In this document: positions 7,470 to 15,464 of the stretch, piece after piece
Layout of the letters: every line of letters begins with the position of its first letter
Position numbering within the stretch: the first letter of the stretch is position 1
Source: JALHOM01 sp964615775
GTDB taxonomy: Bacteria > Patescibacteriota > Saccharimonadia > Saccharimonadales > 2-12-FULL-41-12
Direction of reading: 5' to 3'
Assembly (NCBI GenBank): GCA_964615775.1
Contig: CAZTQB010000007.1
Coordinates: 1-44,723, forward strand
DNA: 44,723 nucleotides
Translations under genes and position numbers: made by a program
The notes under the pieces: model-generated
What the model saw: the letters and a program-made list of their open reading frames with translations, nothing else
Databases searched by the model: none
Told to the model about the DNA's origin: nothing

Positions 7470-9059
7470 ATGGTTGAACCTAAGTATATCTTTGTAGTTG
7501 GTGGAGTCTTGTCGGGAGTTGGCAAGGGTATAACGGCCGCTTCAATCGGCAATATACTCAAATCTCGTGGCTTAAAAGTAAATATTCAAAAACTTGATCC
7601 ATATTTGAATGTTGATGCTGGGACGCTTAATCCAGCAGAGCATGGCGAATGTTTTGTGACTAAAGATGGTGCGGAGACAGACCTAGACCTTGGCCATTAT
7701 GAGCGATTTTTAGATATTGAACTAACGCAAAAAAGTAGCGTAATGAGTGGACGGTTACTTCTTGATCTAATTTCTAATGAGCGAGCCGGTAAATTTTTAG
7801 GTAAAACAGTGCAGGTTATACCGCACTTGACTAATGCTATTCAAGAGGAAATCATCGAGGCGGGTAGTGGTTTTGATGTGCATATTGTCGAGATTGGCGG
7901 TACGGTGGGCGATTATGAAAGTCCAGCTTTTATCGAAGCAATTCGTGAGCTTGGAATGCGAGTTGGCAGAGAAAACTGTCTATATACTCATGTAGTGTAT
8001 TTACCATTTTTAGGTACATCAAAAGAAGTTAAGACCAAGCCAGCTCAGAATGCTGTTCGCGATCTTAGGTCTGTAGGTATAGTGCCAGACATTTTGGTTG
8101 CCCGAAGCGAAGAGTCTACCTCCGAGCAAGTTACGAATAAGCTGAGTTTATATAGTGGTGTTTCGAAAGAAGCAATTGCTCTTTTGCCAAATGCAAAAAG
8201 TATTTATGAAGTCCCTCTAACCCTAGAAGAAAATGGCATCGGTGAATATATTGTTCGCAGGCTGAACTTAAAAGTACCGAAGCCAAAGATCAAGCCCTGG
8301 AAAAATTTAGTAAAAAATATTTACTCAGAAAAACAAGACAAAATATATAAAATTGCCGTGGTTGCAAAGTATCTGAACAATCAAGATACCTATATTTCGG
8401 TTTTTGAGGCATTAAGGGCGGCAGCTTGGCAGGAGGATATTAACTTGGAAATAGTTTGGGTTGATGCTGAGGCTGCTCAAAGTGAAGATGATTTCTCTGA
8501 TTATGATGGTATTTTAGTGCCGGGTGGTTTTGGACAAAGAGGTGTAGAGGGCAAGATTTTGGCGGCTTCTTATGCACTGAAGAATAACAAGCCATATCTT
8601 GGGCTATGTCTGGGTATGCAAGTTGGTGTGATTGCCGCTGCACGCTTAGCTGGTCTAGATGGAGCTAATTCGTTAGAATTTGATGGAGGTACCAACTTCC
8701 CGGTTATAGCCACCATGAATGACCAAAAGGGCAAAGAAGGTACCGGTGGCACGATGAGGCTAGGTGATTATCCTTGCGACCTAGCTGAAGATAGTTTAGC
8801 TAGGCGTTTATACGGCGACAGTAGAATTTATGAGCGACATCGTCATCGCTATGAAGCAAATAATTACTTTGTAAGTGATTATTCAAAATGGGGAATTGTT
8901 GCTAGCGGCAAAAGTCCTGATGGTCAACTGGTGGAGATTATCGAAGCTAGTGATCATAAGTTCTTTTTAGCCAGTCAGTTCCATCCAGAGTTTAAATCTC
9001 GACCCAATCGTCCACATCCGATGTTTTTAGGCTTTATCAAAAGCATAAAAAGCGACTAG
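7470..9059 (+). CDS. pyrG: CTP synthase
   Basis: CTP synthase converts UTP, ATP and glutamine into CTP. The 529-residue protein has the N-terminal amidoligase domain with P-loop SGVGKGITAAS, and a C-terminal class I glutamine amidotransferase domain with nucleophile Cys380 in GLCLGMQ and the His/Glu pair in SQFHPEF. Length is close to the usual 535-545. An AGAGGAG sequence lies 14 nt before the ATG, a little far for a Shine-Dalgarno. A TATAAT string overlaps the start codon itself and so cannot drive this gene. pyrG is one of the few nucleotide-conversion genes usually kept by Patescibacteria. Confidence 0.98.
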   Translation: MVEPKYIFVVGGVLSGVGKGITAASIGNILKSRGLKVNIQKLDPYLNVDAGTLNPAEHGECFVTKDGAETDLDLGHYERFLDIELTQKSSVMSGRLLLDLISNERAGKFLGKTVQVIPHLTNAIQEEIIEAGSGFDVHIVEIGGTVGDYESPAFIEAIRELGMRVGRENCLYTHVVYLPFLGTSKEVKTKPAQNAVRDLRSVGIVPDILVARSEESTSEQVTNKLSLYSGVSKEAIALLPNAKSIYEVPLTLEENGIGEYIVRRLNLKVPKPKIKPWKNLVKNIYSEKQDKIYKIAVVAKYLNNQDTYISVFEALRAAAWQEDINLEIVWVDAEAAQSEDDFSDYDGILVPGGFGQRGVEGKILAASYALKNNKPYLGLCLGMQVGVIAAARLAGLDGANSLEFDGGTNFPVIATMNDQKGKEGTGGTMRLGDYPCDLAEDSLARRLYGDSRIYERHRHRYEANNYFVSDYSKWGIVASGKSPDGQLVEIIEASDHKFFLASQFHPEFKSRPNRPHPMFLGFIKSIKSD

Positions 9060-9078
9060 TTTGTGTGCTATTCAACCA

Positions 9079-9107
9079 TTGACTTATAAGCATAAGTGTG
9101 ATAACAT
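9079..9107 (+). promoter_or_regulatory. Promoter of the single-domain response regulator (leaderless)
   Basis: TTGACT (9079-9084), a 17-nt spacer and TAACAT (9102-9107), with TGA making an extended -10. The -10 ends 7 nt before the ATG at 9115, so the mRNA should start at the first codon. Confidence 0.7.
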
Positions 9108-9114
9108 AGGCTTC

Positions 9115-9498
9115 ATGGAAGATAGCAAACAAAAACTCATATTAATAGTAGAAGACGACGATAACTTAGCAAGTGTATACGAAACGCGTTTACAAGCTGA
9201 AGGATTTGCCACTAAACGTGTACCAAACGGTGAAGATGCTTTGTCAGCAGCTCTTTCTTCAAAACCAGATCTTATTTTGTTAGATGTCATGATGCCAAAA
9301 GTTAGTGGTTTTGACGTACTAGATATTTTACGAAACACACCAGAAACCCAGAGTGTTAAAATTATTATGCTTACAGCACTTAGCCAAGATAGCGACCGTG
9401 AAAAAGCTATGAGCTTAGGTGTTGATGACTATCTGGTCAAGTCTCAAGTTGTGATTGCCGACGTCGTTGATCGCATCCGCGAAGTTCTAGAAAAATAA
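9115..9498 (+). CDS. Single-domain response regulator (CheY-like)
   Basis: The 127-residue product is one receiver domain with no output domain. Acidic pair in IVEDDD, phospho-acceptor Asp57 in LLDVMMP, conserved Thr in LTALS and Lys109 in LVKSQ are all present, so it should be phosphorylatable. It closely resembles the receiver part of the 440-residue regulator at 41728-43050: both share SGFDxLDILRN, LTALS-type and YLVKSQV segments. They are likely paralogues that could share a kinase. The frame is open 18 codons upstream, but a strong promoter lies inside that stretch, so the ATG at 9115 is the start. The output of the domain is unknown. Confidence 0.93.
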   Translation: MEDSKQKLILIVEDDDNLASVYETRLQAEGFATKRVPNGEDALSAALSSKPDLILLDVMMPKVSGFDVLDILRNTPETQSVKIIMLTALSQDSDREKAMSLGVDDYLVKSQVVIADVVDRIREVLEK

Positions 9499-9555
9499 AA
9501 AGATATTTTTATGTCAAATAAAAATGCATTCTACTAAACTCATACCAGTAGGTAC

Positions 9556-9828
9556 TTAAACTACCTGGACTTCGACACGAGGAACTGAGCGGCCAGAAAA
9601 AGTCTTGACTTTGCGAGATTTGAAAGCTACGGTGCCATCGCGATCTGCATGGATGGTATAGTTTCGGCTAATCTTGGTGCCTGGACCAGAACGCTTGGTC
9701 ATGCCAACTTGGCGAATGATTACTTGGCCAGTTTTTACCTTTTGGCCACCATATAATTTAACGCCCAGACGAGGACCGGCGTTGTTATGATTATTTTTGC
9801 TGGATCCACCAGCTTTGACTTTACTCAT
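9556..9828 (-). CDS. rpmA: 50S ribosomal protein L27
   Basis: L27 is a large-subunit protein whose N-terminal tail reaches the peptidyl-transferase centre. The 90-residue product has the conserved N-terminal region (KAGGSSKNNHNNAGPRLGVK) and GGQKVKTGQVIIRQ, and matches family length. There is no cleavable N-terminal extension of the Firmicutes type. A TAAGAGGTTAATATG start context supplies a Shine-Dalgarno. The usual partner rplU (L21) is not next to it; instead it follows a methyltransferase gene on the same strand after about 50 nt. Confidence 0.97.
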   Translation of the reverse strand: MSKVKAGGSSKNNHNNAGPRLGVKLYGGQKVKTGQVIIRQVGMTKRSGPGTKISRNYTIHADRDGTVAFKSRKVKTFSGRSVPRVEVQVV

Positions 9829-9880
9829 ATTAACCTCTTAACCAATCATATAAAGTGATGGTAAATTAACTTTGATGTTA

Positions 9881-11071
9881 TTAACTTCGTTCTAGAACGA
9901 CTAGCTCACGGGCGACTTGCTGACCTTGGCGGTAGTAAATTAAGTCTTTTTTAGCCACGTGCTTAAAACTTATACGATTGTAACCCAAATCGCTTAAAAA
10001 ATCAAGGGTAGGTAAGTGAATAAAGCCTTTTTTGGTGTACCACGCTGGTACGGCTATACACATGCGAAAGCCAGTTTTGGTTTGGTTGGCAATATTAAGC
10101 AAGAATTTTTTGTGAATCGTGTCGCAGTCTTGGACTATTTTTTGTAAAACATCGGGCAAGGGTTGAACGGATAGAGGTCTACCCAGGTATGTTTCGCAGG
10201 CTATGAAGTAATCACCAAGGGGGTTGATTTTTACTTTAGTGGCATCGGCTTGGTATAAATCAACTATTTGACTAGAAATTGAGAATTTTTCATAAAGCCA
10301 ATCCAGATTTTTCTTAGAGTAGTCAATCATTCGAGGCTCTAAATCTGTGCCGATAACTTGGCAATTTATAAGCAATGCTTCCTGTAACAGTACACCGGTA
10401 CCGCAAAAAGGATCATAAATAGTAGTCTTGCCAGGTATAATTGCAGTTTTGCCACAGGCTAAATTTATAATAATTTGGGCAAGCTTGGGCGGTAGCATAC
10501 CTACGCGTGAATCACGCATTGGTCGTTCGTAGTCACGGGCAGAGTAGTCATCGATATTTTGCGTCCAAACGGTTTTTGCGATTATAGTTTTGCCTGCTGG
10601 AACTTTAACAAAGATTATTTCACTACCAGAATCTTCGAGGAGTTTATTGTGTATAATACTGGCTGAATTGAGTTCTAATGTTTTATTGGGTACAATTCTG
10701 ATTTTTAAGCCTGATTTAGTAGCCATTTTTTTTGCCGATAGGGCAGTTGCTTGAAGTTTACCAGTTGATAGATCTAGTCCGTAAACACTTAAACCCAGGG
10801 TGAATTTTTGAGTAGGCAATTGACTTAGTAAAATTGGTAAATTCTTCATAATATAATCATGAATGTATGGCCATTTTGTGCTTGGAATCTCGCTTAAAAT
10901 TTTAGAAATCTTAATACTACCACCCAGTCTGGAGAAAGCCTCAGGCTTGACATTTTTGCTCAGCAAAACAGCTTGTTTACTTAGTGGTTTGATGTTTTCT
11001 GGGCCAAAAAGTGACTCAAGCTCGGCGATACTGAGGTCTGGTGTTTTGCCAATAATTGCAACGTAGGACAT
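9881..11071 (-). CDS. Putative THUMP/Trm11-like RNA (guanine-N2) methyltransferase
   Basis: The 396-residue protein has an N-terminal region resembling the RNA-binding part of Trm11/COG1041 enzymes and a C-terminal Rossmann SAM-binding domain. Motif I is DPFCGTG (220-226) and an acidic motif II is GTDLEP (241-246); a linker ARDYERPMRDSRVGMLPP precedes it, as in tRNA methylases of this family. At the motif IV position, where NPPY or DPPY is expected, it reads CETYLGRP (around 292-299), a clear departure that affects the target-base pocket. A TATACT box ends 7 nt before the ATG. Probable role is tRNA modification; exact target unknown. Confidence 0.75.
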   Translation of the reverse strand: MSYVAIIGKTPDLSIAELESLFGPENIKPLSKQAVLLSKNVKPEAFSRLGGSIKISKILSEIPSTKWPYIHDYIMKNLPILLSQLPTQKFTLGLSVYGLDLSTGKLQATALSAKKMATKSGLKIRIVPNKTLELNSASIIHNKLLEDSGSEIIFVKVPAGKTIIAKTVWTQNIDDYSARDYERPMRDSRVGMLPPKLAQIIINLACGKTAIIPGKTTIYDPFCGTGVLLQEALLINCQVIGTDLEPRMIDYSKKNLDWLYEKFSISSQIVDLYQADATKVKINPLGDYFIACETYLGRPLSVQPLPDVLQKIVQDCDTIHKKFLLNIANQTKTGFRMCIAVPAWYTKKGFIHLPTLDFLSDLGYNRISFKHVAKKDLIYYRQGQQVARELVVLERS

Positions 11072-11078
11072 AAACTAT

Positions 11079-11084
11079 AGTATA
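11079..11084 (-). promoter_or_regulatory. -10 box of the methyltransferase gene
   Basis: Read on the minus strand, TATACT ends 7 nt before the ATG at 11071, the same spacing as at several plus-strand genes here. No clear -35. Confidence 0.5.
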
Positions 11085-11133
11085 GCGTATCTAGTTGTGT
11101 GAAGGTTAATTAGCGGCAAATTCACATAAACTG

Positions 11134-11139
11134 TATAAT
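11134..11139 (+). promoter_or_regulatory. -10 box of the flippase-like gene
   Basis: TATAAT ends 7 nt before the ATG at 11147. There is no room for a Shine-Dalgarno in the predicted transcript, so translation would start leaderless. Confidence 0.6.
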
Positions 11140-11146
11140 TGTCAAA

Positions 11147-12220
11147 ATGGAGTCCAAGCCAATTGAGGCAAAAAATGTGAAGCTGCAAACCAATAAACGA
11201 AAAGCAAAGTTATGGCAAAAACTGCTTACCTTATTTACTTTTTTGGCTATGATCGCTCTAGTTTATTTCTCACGACATGATATTTATAAAACAATTATTA
11301 ATATAAAAGCGATTGAATCATGGATTTTGTTATTTATGATTGTCTGGCAAGTTTTAAATTATCACTGCTATGCGAAGATGTACAAAAAAATGTTTACGAT
11401 TTTAGGTAACAAAATTGATTATAAGTCCATGGCTATAGTCTCGGTTGAGTTAAATTTTGTTAATCATGTTTTCCCGAGTGCTGGGATTGCTGGATTCTCT
11501 TATTTTAGTTTTCGGATGAAACAGTTGGGTGTAGCGGTAAGTAAATCGACTCTGGTACAGATGATGAGATTTGTTCTGATATTTTTGTCATTTCAGCTAT
11601 TATTGCTAGCGGGTGTACTGATACTGGCTAGCGGTGGTAAGGCTAGCAATTTTACGATTTTGGTTGCTAGTTCTCTAGGAACATTCTTGGCAGTTGGTAC
11701 GGTATTGACAGCCTATATTGTTGGCGATAAAAAACGGATTGATAGATTTACAGTTGGACTTGCAAAGTTTTTAAATGGTATTTTGCACTGGATTAGGCCG
11801 AATCATCCTGAGACGATCAATATTGACGGAGTCCGGAAACTTTTTTTGGAACTACATGATGATTATCGGATTTTGGTCAAAAAAATAAATGACTTAAAGC
11901 AGCCCTTTATTTATGCATTTTTTGCAAATCTAACAGAGGTAATGACAGTATATACTGTTTATATAGCCTTTGGTCAGCCAGTTAATTTTGGTGCAGTGAT
12001 TTTGGCTTATGCGGTGGCTAATTTTGCTGGGTTGATCTCAATCTTGCCGGGTGGAATTGGTGTATACGAAGCTCTAATGACGGCTGTTTTAGCAGCTTCT
12101 GGTGTGCCTTTGTCGATTGCGGCACCAGCTACCATTATGTATAGAATATTAAGCATGGTTATCCAATTACCGATTGGTTATTACTTTTATCAAAAGGCGA
12201 TTAGAAAAATTGAAATATAA
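11147..12220 (+). CDS. Multi-pass membrane protein, UPF0104/MprF-flippase-like family
   Basis: The 357-residue protein has about eight hydrophobic helices (first at about 26-46, last at about 325-350) and the signatures of the lysylphosphatidylglycerol synthase transmembrane/AglD-like family: an NHVFPSAGIAGFSYF loop near residue 105 and AVANFAGLISILPGGIGVYE near 285-304. Relatives move or protect lipid-linked intermediates or aminoacylated lipids, but many are uncharacterised. No synthetase domain is attached. It overlaps the start of xseA by about 11 nt. Family assignment is firm, substrate unknown. Confidence 0.85.
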   Translation: MESKPIEAKNVKLQTNKRKAKLWQKLLTLFTFLAMIALVYFSRHDIYKTIINIKAIESWILLFMIVWQVLNYHCYAKMYKKMFTILGNKIDYKSMAIVSVELNFVNHVFPSAGIAGFSYFSFRMKQLGVAVSKSTLVQMMRFVLIFLSFQLLLLAGVLILASGGKASNFTILVASSLGTFLAVGTVLTAYIVGDKKRIDRFTVGLAKFLNGILHWIRPNHPETINIDGVRKLFLELHDDYRILVKKINDLKQPFIYAFFANLTEVMTVYTVYIAFGQPVNFGAVILAYAVANFAGLISILPGGIGVYEALMTAVLAASGVPLSIAAPATIMYRILSMVIQLPIGYYFYQKAIRKIEI

Positions 12221-13328
12221 AAGTTTTAATGAAAAGCTAGTTTTTTCTGTCTCGGACTTTGTAGCGGTATTTAACCAAACGATTGATTACGCTTATCCCG
12301 AGGTTGTGGTTGTAGGTGAGTTGAGCAATCTGCGGGTTAGCAAAGGTAGTTGGTTGTATTTTGATCTAAAAGATGAGTCAGCCAACATCAAATTTTTTGG
12401 TACAATTCGTATGTTGCCAGGTCCAGTAGAAAATGGTCTGATGCTCGAAGTGACCGGTAGGCCTTATCTGCACCCTCAGTTTGGTTTTAGTATAAATGCG
12501 TCAAGTATAAATATTAGTGGCGAAGGGTCAATAAATAAAGCTTATAAATTGCTTGAACAAAAACTAATCAAGGAAGGCTTATTTTCTGTTGAGCGAAAGC
12601 GTCCATTGGCTTATCCGCCAAGTAAAGTTGGACTAATTACTTCTAAAGAATCAGCAGCATATGGTGATTTTATGAAAATTATTAACAAACGCTGGCCTAG
12701 GCTAGAGATTGAGATTTTTGACACTTTAGTTCAAGGAAAAGACGCTCCTGACGAAATAATCTCTGCAATTATAGATGCAAATAACACTCTTGGTCTAGAA
12801 GCATTAATCATTATTCGAGGTGGCGGTGGACGAGATGATCTGGCTGCTTTTGATCACGAGCAAGTTGTTAGGGCAATTGCTAGTTCGCGTGTGCCGACAT
12901 TGGTGGCAATTGGTCATGAACGAGATGTAGTTTTGAGTGAGCTAGTAGCAGATATGCGAGCTAGCACGCCAAGTAATGCAGCTGAAATTTTAGTACCAGA
13001 TAAAAAAGATGAGCTACATAATGTGGCCGGCTTTAAAAAACGGATTGAATATTTGCTTAATTCTCTGGTTGTAAAACAAAAACTTGAATTAAATGCAGCA
13101 AATCAAGACATAGACAAAAGGCTGGCTGCAATAATTGAAGGTGATAGACTTTTGATGAATAAGTATCGTCAAATATTGAAGCTAACTCACCCAAAAGCTT
13201 TACTCCAAAAAGGCTATATTTTAGCACAAGACAGCAAAGGTAATTACGTAAAGTCGGCCAAAATTGCAAGCAAACTTGATAATCTACAACTAACTTTTAA
13301 AGATGGTAAAATTGAGGTTAAAGTATGA
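12210..13328 (+). CDS. xseA: Exodeoxyribonuclease VII large subunit
   Basis: With XseB it forms exonuclease VII, which degrades single-stranded DNA in both directions. The product has the N-terminal OB-fold (FSVSDFVAVFNQ, VVVGELSNLRVSKGSWLYF) and the catalytic core with RGGGGRDDLAAFDHE and VAIGHERD. At 372 residues it is shorter than the E. coli enzyme (456), mainly in the C-terminal helical arm. No ATG is available; a TTG at 12210 preceded by aaagg is chosen, while a TTG at 12174 would add 12 residues. The start overlaps the upstream gene by 11 nt and the stop overlaps xseB as ATGA. Confidence 0.95.
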   Translation: MKYKSFNEKLVFSVSDFVAVFNQTIDYAYPEVVVVGELSNLRVSKGSWLYFDLKDESANIKFFGTIRMLPGPVENGLMLEVTGRPYLHPQFGFSINASSINISGEGSINKAYKLLEQKLIKEGLFSVERKRPLAYPPSKVGLITSKESAAYGDFMKIINKRWPRLEIEIFDTLVQGKDAPDEIISAIIDANNTLGLEALIIIRGGGGRDDLAAFDHEQVVRAIASSRVPTLVAIGHERDVVLSELVADMRASTPSNAAEILVPDKKDELHNVAGFKKRIEYLLNSLVVKQKLELNAANQDIDKRLAAIIEGDRLLMNKYRQILKLTHPKALLQKGYILAQDSKGNYVKSAKIASKLDNLQLTFKDGKIEVKV

Positions 13329-13495
13329 GTAAGTACAACGAACTAAAGAAAAAGCTTGAATCGATAATCGTAAAGCTGGAATCTGATGATATTGCAATCG
13401 ATGACGCCCTAGTTCTGCACGAAGAGGCGTCTAAGGTGATTGCAGACATAGAACAGTATTTAAATGAAGTCGAACAGAAAATTTCTAAGCAATAA
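13325..13495 (+). CDS. xseB: Exodeoxyribonuclease VII small subunit
   Basis: This 56-residue ORF starts at the ATG of an ATGA overlap with the xseA stop. Its sequence (MSKYNELKKKLESIIVKLES, then IAIDDALVLHEEASKVI) matches the two-helix XseB hairpin with the conserved ExxxxxLE and DEAxxLxxEG-like pattern. XseB wraps the helical arm of XseA and is needed for activity. It is short compared with the usual 70-80 residues, in line with the shortened large subunit. Translation is almost certainly coupled to xseA. Confidence 0.93.
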   Translation: MSKYNELKKKLESIIVKLESDDIAIDDALVLHEEASKVIADIEQYLNEVEQKISKQ

Positions 13496-13510
13496 ACTGA
13501 CTGTATAGAT

Positions 13511-13990
13511 ATGATTTTTTTGATATTTTTTTTGGTTATAATAGCTTGCTTTAGTTTTGTGTTGCTATTTGGAGCTCCGTACTTACCAACTCATAATAAG
13601 TCAGCACATATAGCCTTGGACTTATTAGAGTTAAAGCCTGGTGACAATTTTTTTGAGCTTGGTTGTGGTGACGGTAGGGTGCTAATTTTAGCTGCGAAAA
13701 GGGGCTATAAATGTGTAGGCTGGGAACTAAACCCAATTATCTATTTGGTGGCCAAAGTTCGTACTGCAAAATATAAAAATGTATCTGTTAAATTTGGAAG
13801 TTTTTGGGAGCAAAATTTATCAAAAGCAGATGGAGTGTATGTGTTCTTGCTAGATAAATATATGCAAAAGCTGGACAAAAAATTAACTCAAGAAATGATG
13901 TCAGGAGCTAAGTTAGCTAGCTATGCATTCAAAATTAAAGGCAAAAAAATAAATCACCAAAAGCATGGAGTTTTTTTATATAAATACTAA
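13511..13990 (+). CDS. Membrane-anchored SAM-dependent methyltransferase (FAM173/ATPSCKMT-like)
   Basis: The 159-residue protein has a single N-terminal membrane helix (about 1-21) followed by a small Rossmann methyltransferase. Motif I is ELGCGDGR (49-56) and the post-I motif is CVGWELNP (68-75), a signature shared with FAM173/ATPSCKMT protein lysine methyltransferases, which modify a membrane protein near the bilayer. Later motifs are short; the protein ends soon after a KKINHQKHGVFLYKY strand. It follows xseB by 15 nt and may share its transcript. The ATP synthase c-subunit as target would be inference only. Confidence 0.7.
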   Translation: MIFLIFFLVIIACFSFVLLFGAPYLPTHNKSAHIALDLLELKPGDNFFELGCGDGRVLILAAKRGYKCVGWELNPIIYLVAKVRTAKYKNVSVKFGSFWEQNLSKADGVYVFLLDKYMQKLDKKLTQEMMSGAKLASYAFKIKGKKINHQKHGVFLYKY

Positions 13991-13999
13991 ATAATCTGA

Positions 14000-14028
14000 T
14001 TGACGTAGTGGGTTTTTTAGATTAACAT
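14000..14028 (+). promoter_or_regulatory. Promoter of the 14038 gene
   Basis: TTGACG (14000-14005), a 17-nt spacer and TAACAT (14023-14028). The -10 ends 9 nt before the ATG, giving a leader of about 2-3 nt. Confidence 0.65.
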
Positions 14029-14037
14029 AAGCTCTAT

Positions 14038-14709
14038 ATGAAAGGTGTTAAAAATATTAAACTTCTCGCAGGCGAGACAGGTTCGCTTAATGCACTTTTG
14101 ATACCATTTATACTAGTGATTGTGTTATTTTTAGGTGCCGCTGGCTTTGGGACGTGGGCCTATATGGGCAGACAAGATTATAAAAATAATGTCGATCCTA
14201 AGATTGCTGCGGCAGTTGATGTGGCCGAAAAGAAGATTTCTTCACAAAAAGACAATGAATTTATTGAGAAAGAGAAGAATCCGTTACTGGAATATCGTTC
14301 GTCAGCAGTTTTGGGCGATATTAATTTTTTGTATCCAAAAACTTGGAGTGGTTACATTAAATCTAGTGATGACACCCTAAGTCTGTATATGGATCCTGGG
14401 TTGGTTTCGGGCAATGATAAGGCGTTACATGCTTTGGCTGTGCAAGTTGTTACTACGTCTTACGATAGTAATATAAAAAAATACGAAGGCTTGGTCAAAA
14501 ATGGTAAAGTTCAAGCCACAGCATTTAGGCTTAATAAATTACCAAAAGTTCTAGGACTAAGAGTAGACGGCGAGTATGAAAATGGTATAAAAGGCTCGAT
14601 TGTTGTCTTACCATTGCGAGACAAAACTATAACAATTGCTTGCCAAAATTCGCAGTACATTAACGATTTTAATAATATAATTTTGCCTAACTTCTCATTT
14701 AGTCCGTAA
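14038..14709 (+). CDS. Hypothetical protein with one N-terminal membrane helix
   Basis: I do not recognise a named family. The 223-residue product has a short cytoplasmic N-terminus with a GETGSLNALLIPFILVIVLF segment whose hydrophobic part (about 18-40) should cross the membrane, a charged linker rich in Lys/Glu (about 55-85) and an extracellular domain of mixed beta character (about 88-223) with an INFLYPKTWSGY-type start reminiscent of the PsbP/surface-lipoprotein fold. A single Cys near residue 208 lies in TITIACQNSQY. It has its own strong promoter and stands alone between xseB and the kinase-like gene. Probably a surface-exposed protein; function unknown. Confidence 0.7.
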   Translation: MKGVKNIKLLAGETGSLNALLIPFILVIVLFLGAAGFGTWAYMGRQDYKNNVDPKIAAAVDVAEKKISSQKDNEFIEKEKNPLLEYRSSAVLGDINFLYPKTWSGYIKSSDDTLSLYMDPGLVSGNDKALHALAVQVVTTSYDSNIKKYEGLVKNGKVQATAFRLNKLPKVLGLRVDGEYENGIKGSIVVLPLRDKTITIACQNSQYINDFNNIILPNFSFSP

Positions 14710-14770
14710 AAATTACTATAAGTCTAGGTATTTTTTGTACTCAGAAAATGGTAGTATGTATGTATTATTT

Positions 14771-14812
14771 GGAGGATTTAATATGAGGGCAGAATCATGC
14801 AACAACAGATAG
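14771..14812 (+). promoter_or_regulatory. Shine-Dalgarno serving an out-of-frame 9-codon ORF over the next gene start
   Basis: A strong GGAGG (14771-14775) is ideally spaced (7 nt) for an ATG at 14783, which opens MRAESCNNR and stops at 14812. That ORF is out of frame with, and runs over, the start of the kinase-like gene at 14797, whose own ATG is 21 nt from the GGAGG. No in-frame ATG, GTG or TTG exists nearer to it. Translation of the main gene may depend on re-initiation. Confidence 0.4.
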
Positions 14813-15462
14813 AAGCTGATTTATCTGGCTACTTAGCTCTCTTAAAAAATCTTCAGAACAATTTGTGTGTGGTAGCCAGAGCAGCTGAGCTTGATAGTCC
14901 TGAATATAACAATTTAGTCCAAAATTACACCAACAAATCGTTAAAATTGATTGATAGTTATATTTCTACAATTATGTATGAATCAGGGCAGCAAGCTTTA
15001 GAGTTATATCCGGTCGGTGTGGGGAATATTGTTTATGATTTATCGCGTAACATTAAACTTAATTTTGACAAGAATTTAGAAGTTAGAAAAATTACTAACC
15101 AGCCGATTATGTCGAACAGTAGTTTATTGGGCAATAGTTTATTTTTGTTATCTGAGTTTTTGCTCAAAATTACTAACAAAAATCTGATTATTAAAGCCTC
15201 CCATGGTGATCGTGAAAAAATCAATATTCAGATTTATTGTCAAAATCTAAAGATGTTCAAAAAAACGCTTAATAATTTTGACCAACAACTTAAGTTTAGT
15301 CATATGCCATATGCAAAATACTCAGATAACAATGGCTTAAATTTAGTAATTGCATCAAAAGTTATTAATATTTTAGGCGGAAGTATCACGCCAACCAGTA
15401 ACTCAAAATTTAGTGGTTTTTTGGTGGGTGTACCTTTAAGCAAGCAGCTAAGTTTGGTGTAG
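14797..15462 (+). CDS. Degenerate histidine-kinase-like (GHKL) protein
   Basis: The 221-residue product has an N-terminal helical region (about 1-65) like a dimerisation domain and a C-terminal GHKL ATPase-like fold ending in GLNLVIASKVINILGGSI (180-197), the equivalent of the G2 box of histidine kinases. The phospho-acceptor H-box is not recognisable, the N-box Asn motif is missing (LLSEFLLKITNKN at that place) and the DxGxG motif is absent. It is therefore probably not an active kinase. It is followed 2 nt later by an atypical receiver, so the two likely work as a pair, for example as a scaffold or phosphate-independent switch. Relation to histidine kinases is inferred by eye. Confidence 0.65.
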   Translation: MQQQIEADLSGYLALLKNLQNNLCVVARAAELDSPEYNNLVQNYTNKSLKLIDSYISTIMYESGQQALELYPVGVGNIVYDLSRNIKLNFDKNLEVRKITNQPIMSNSSLLGNSLFLLSEFLLKITNKNLIIKASHGDREKINIQIYCQNLKMFKKTLNNFDQQLKFSHMPYAKYSDNNGLNLVIASKVINILGGSITPTSNSKFSGFLVGVPLSKQLSLV

Positions 15463-15464
15463 CC

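Noticed and set aside
7466..7471. TATAAT as the pyrG promoter
   Set aside because: It overlaps the pyrG start codon, so transcription from it would begin inside the gene.
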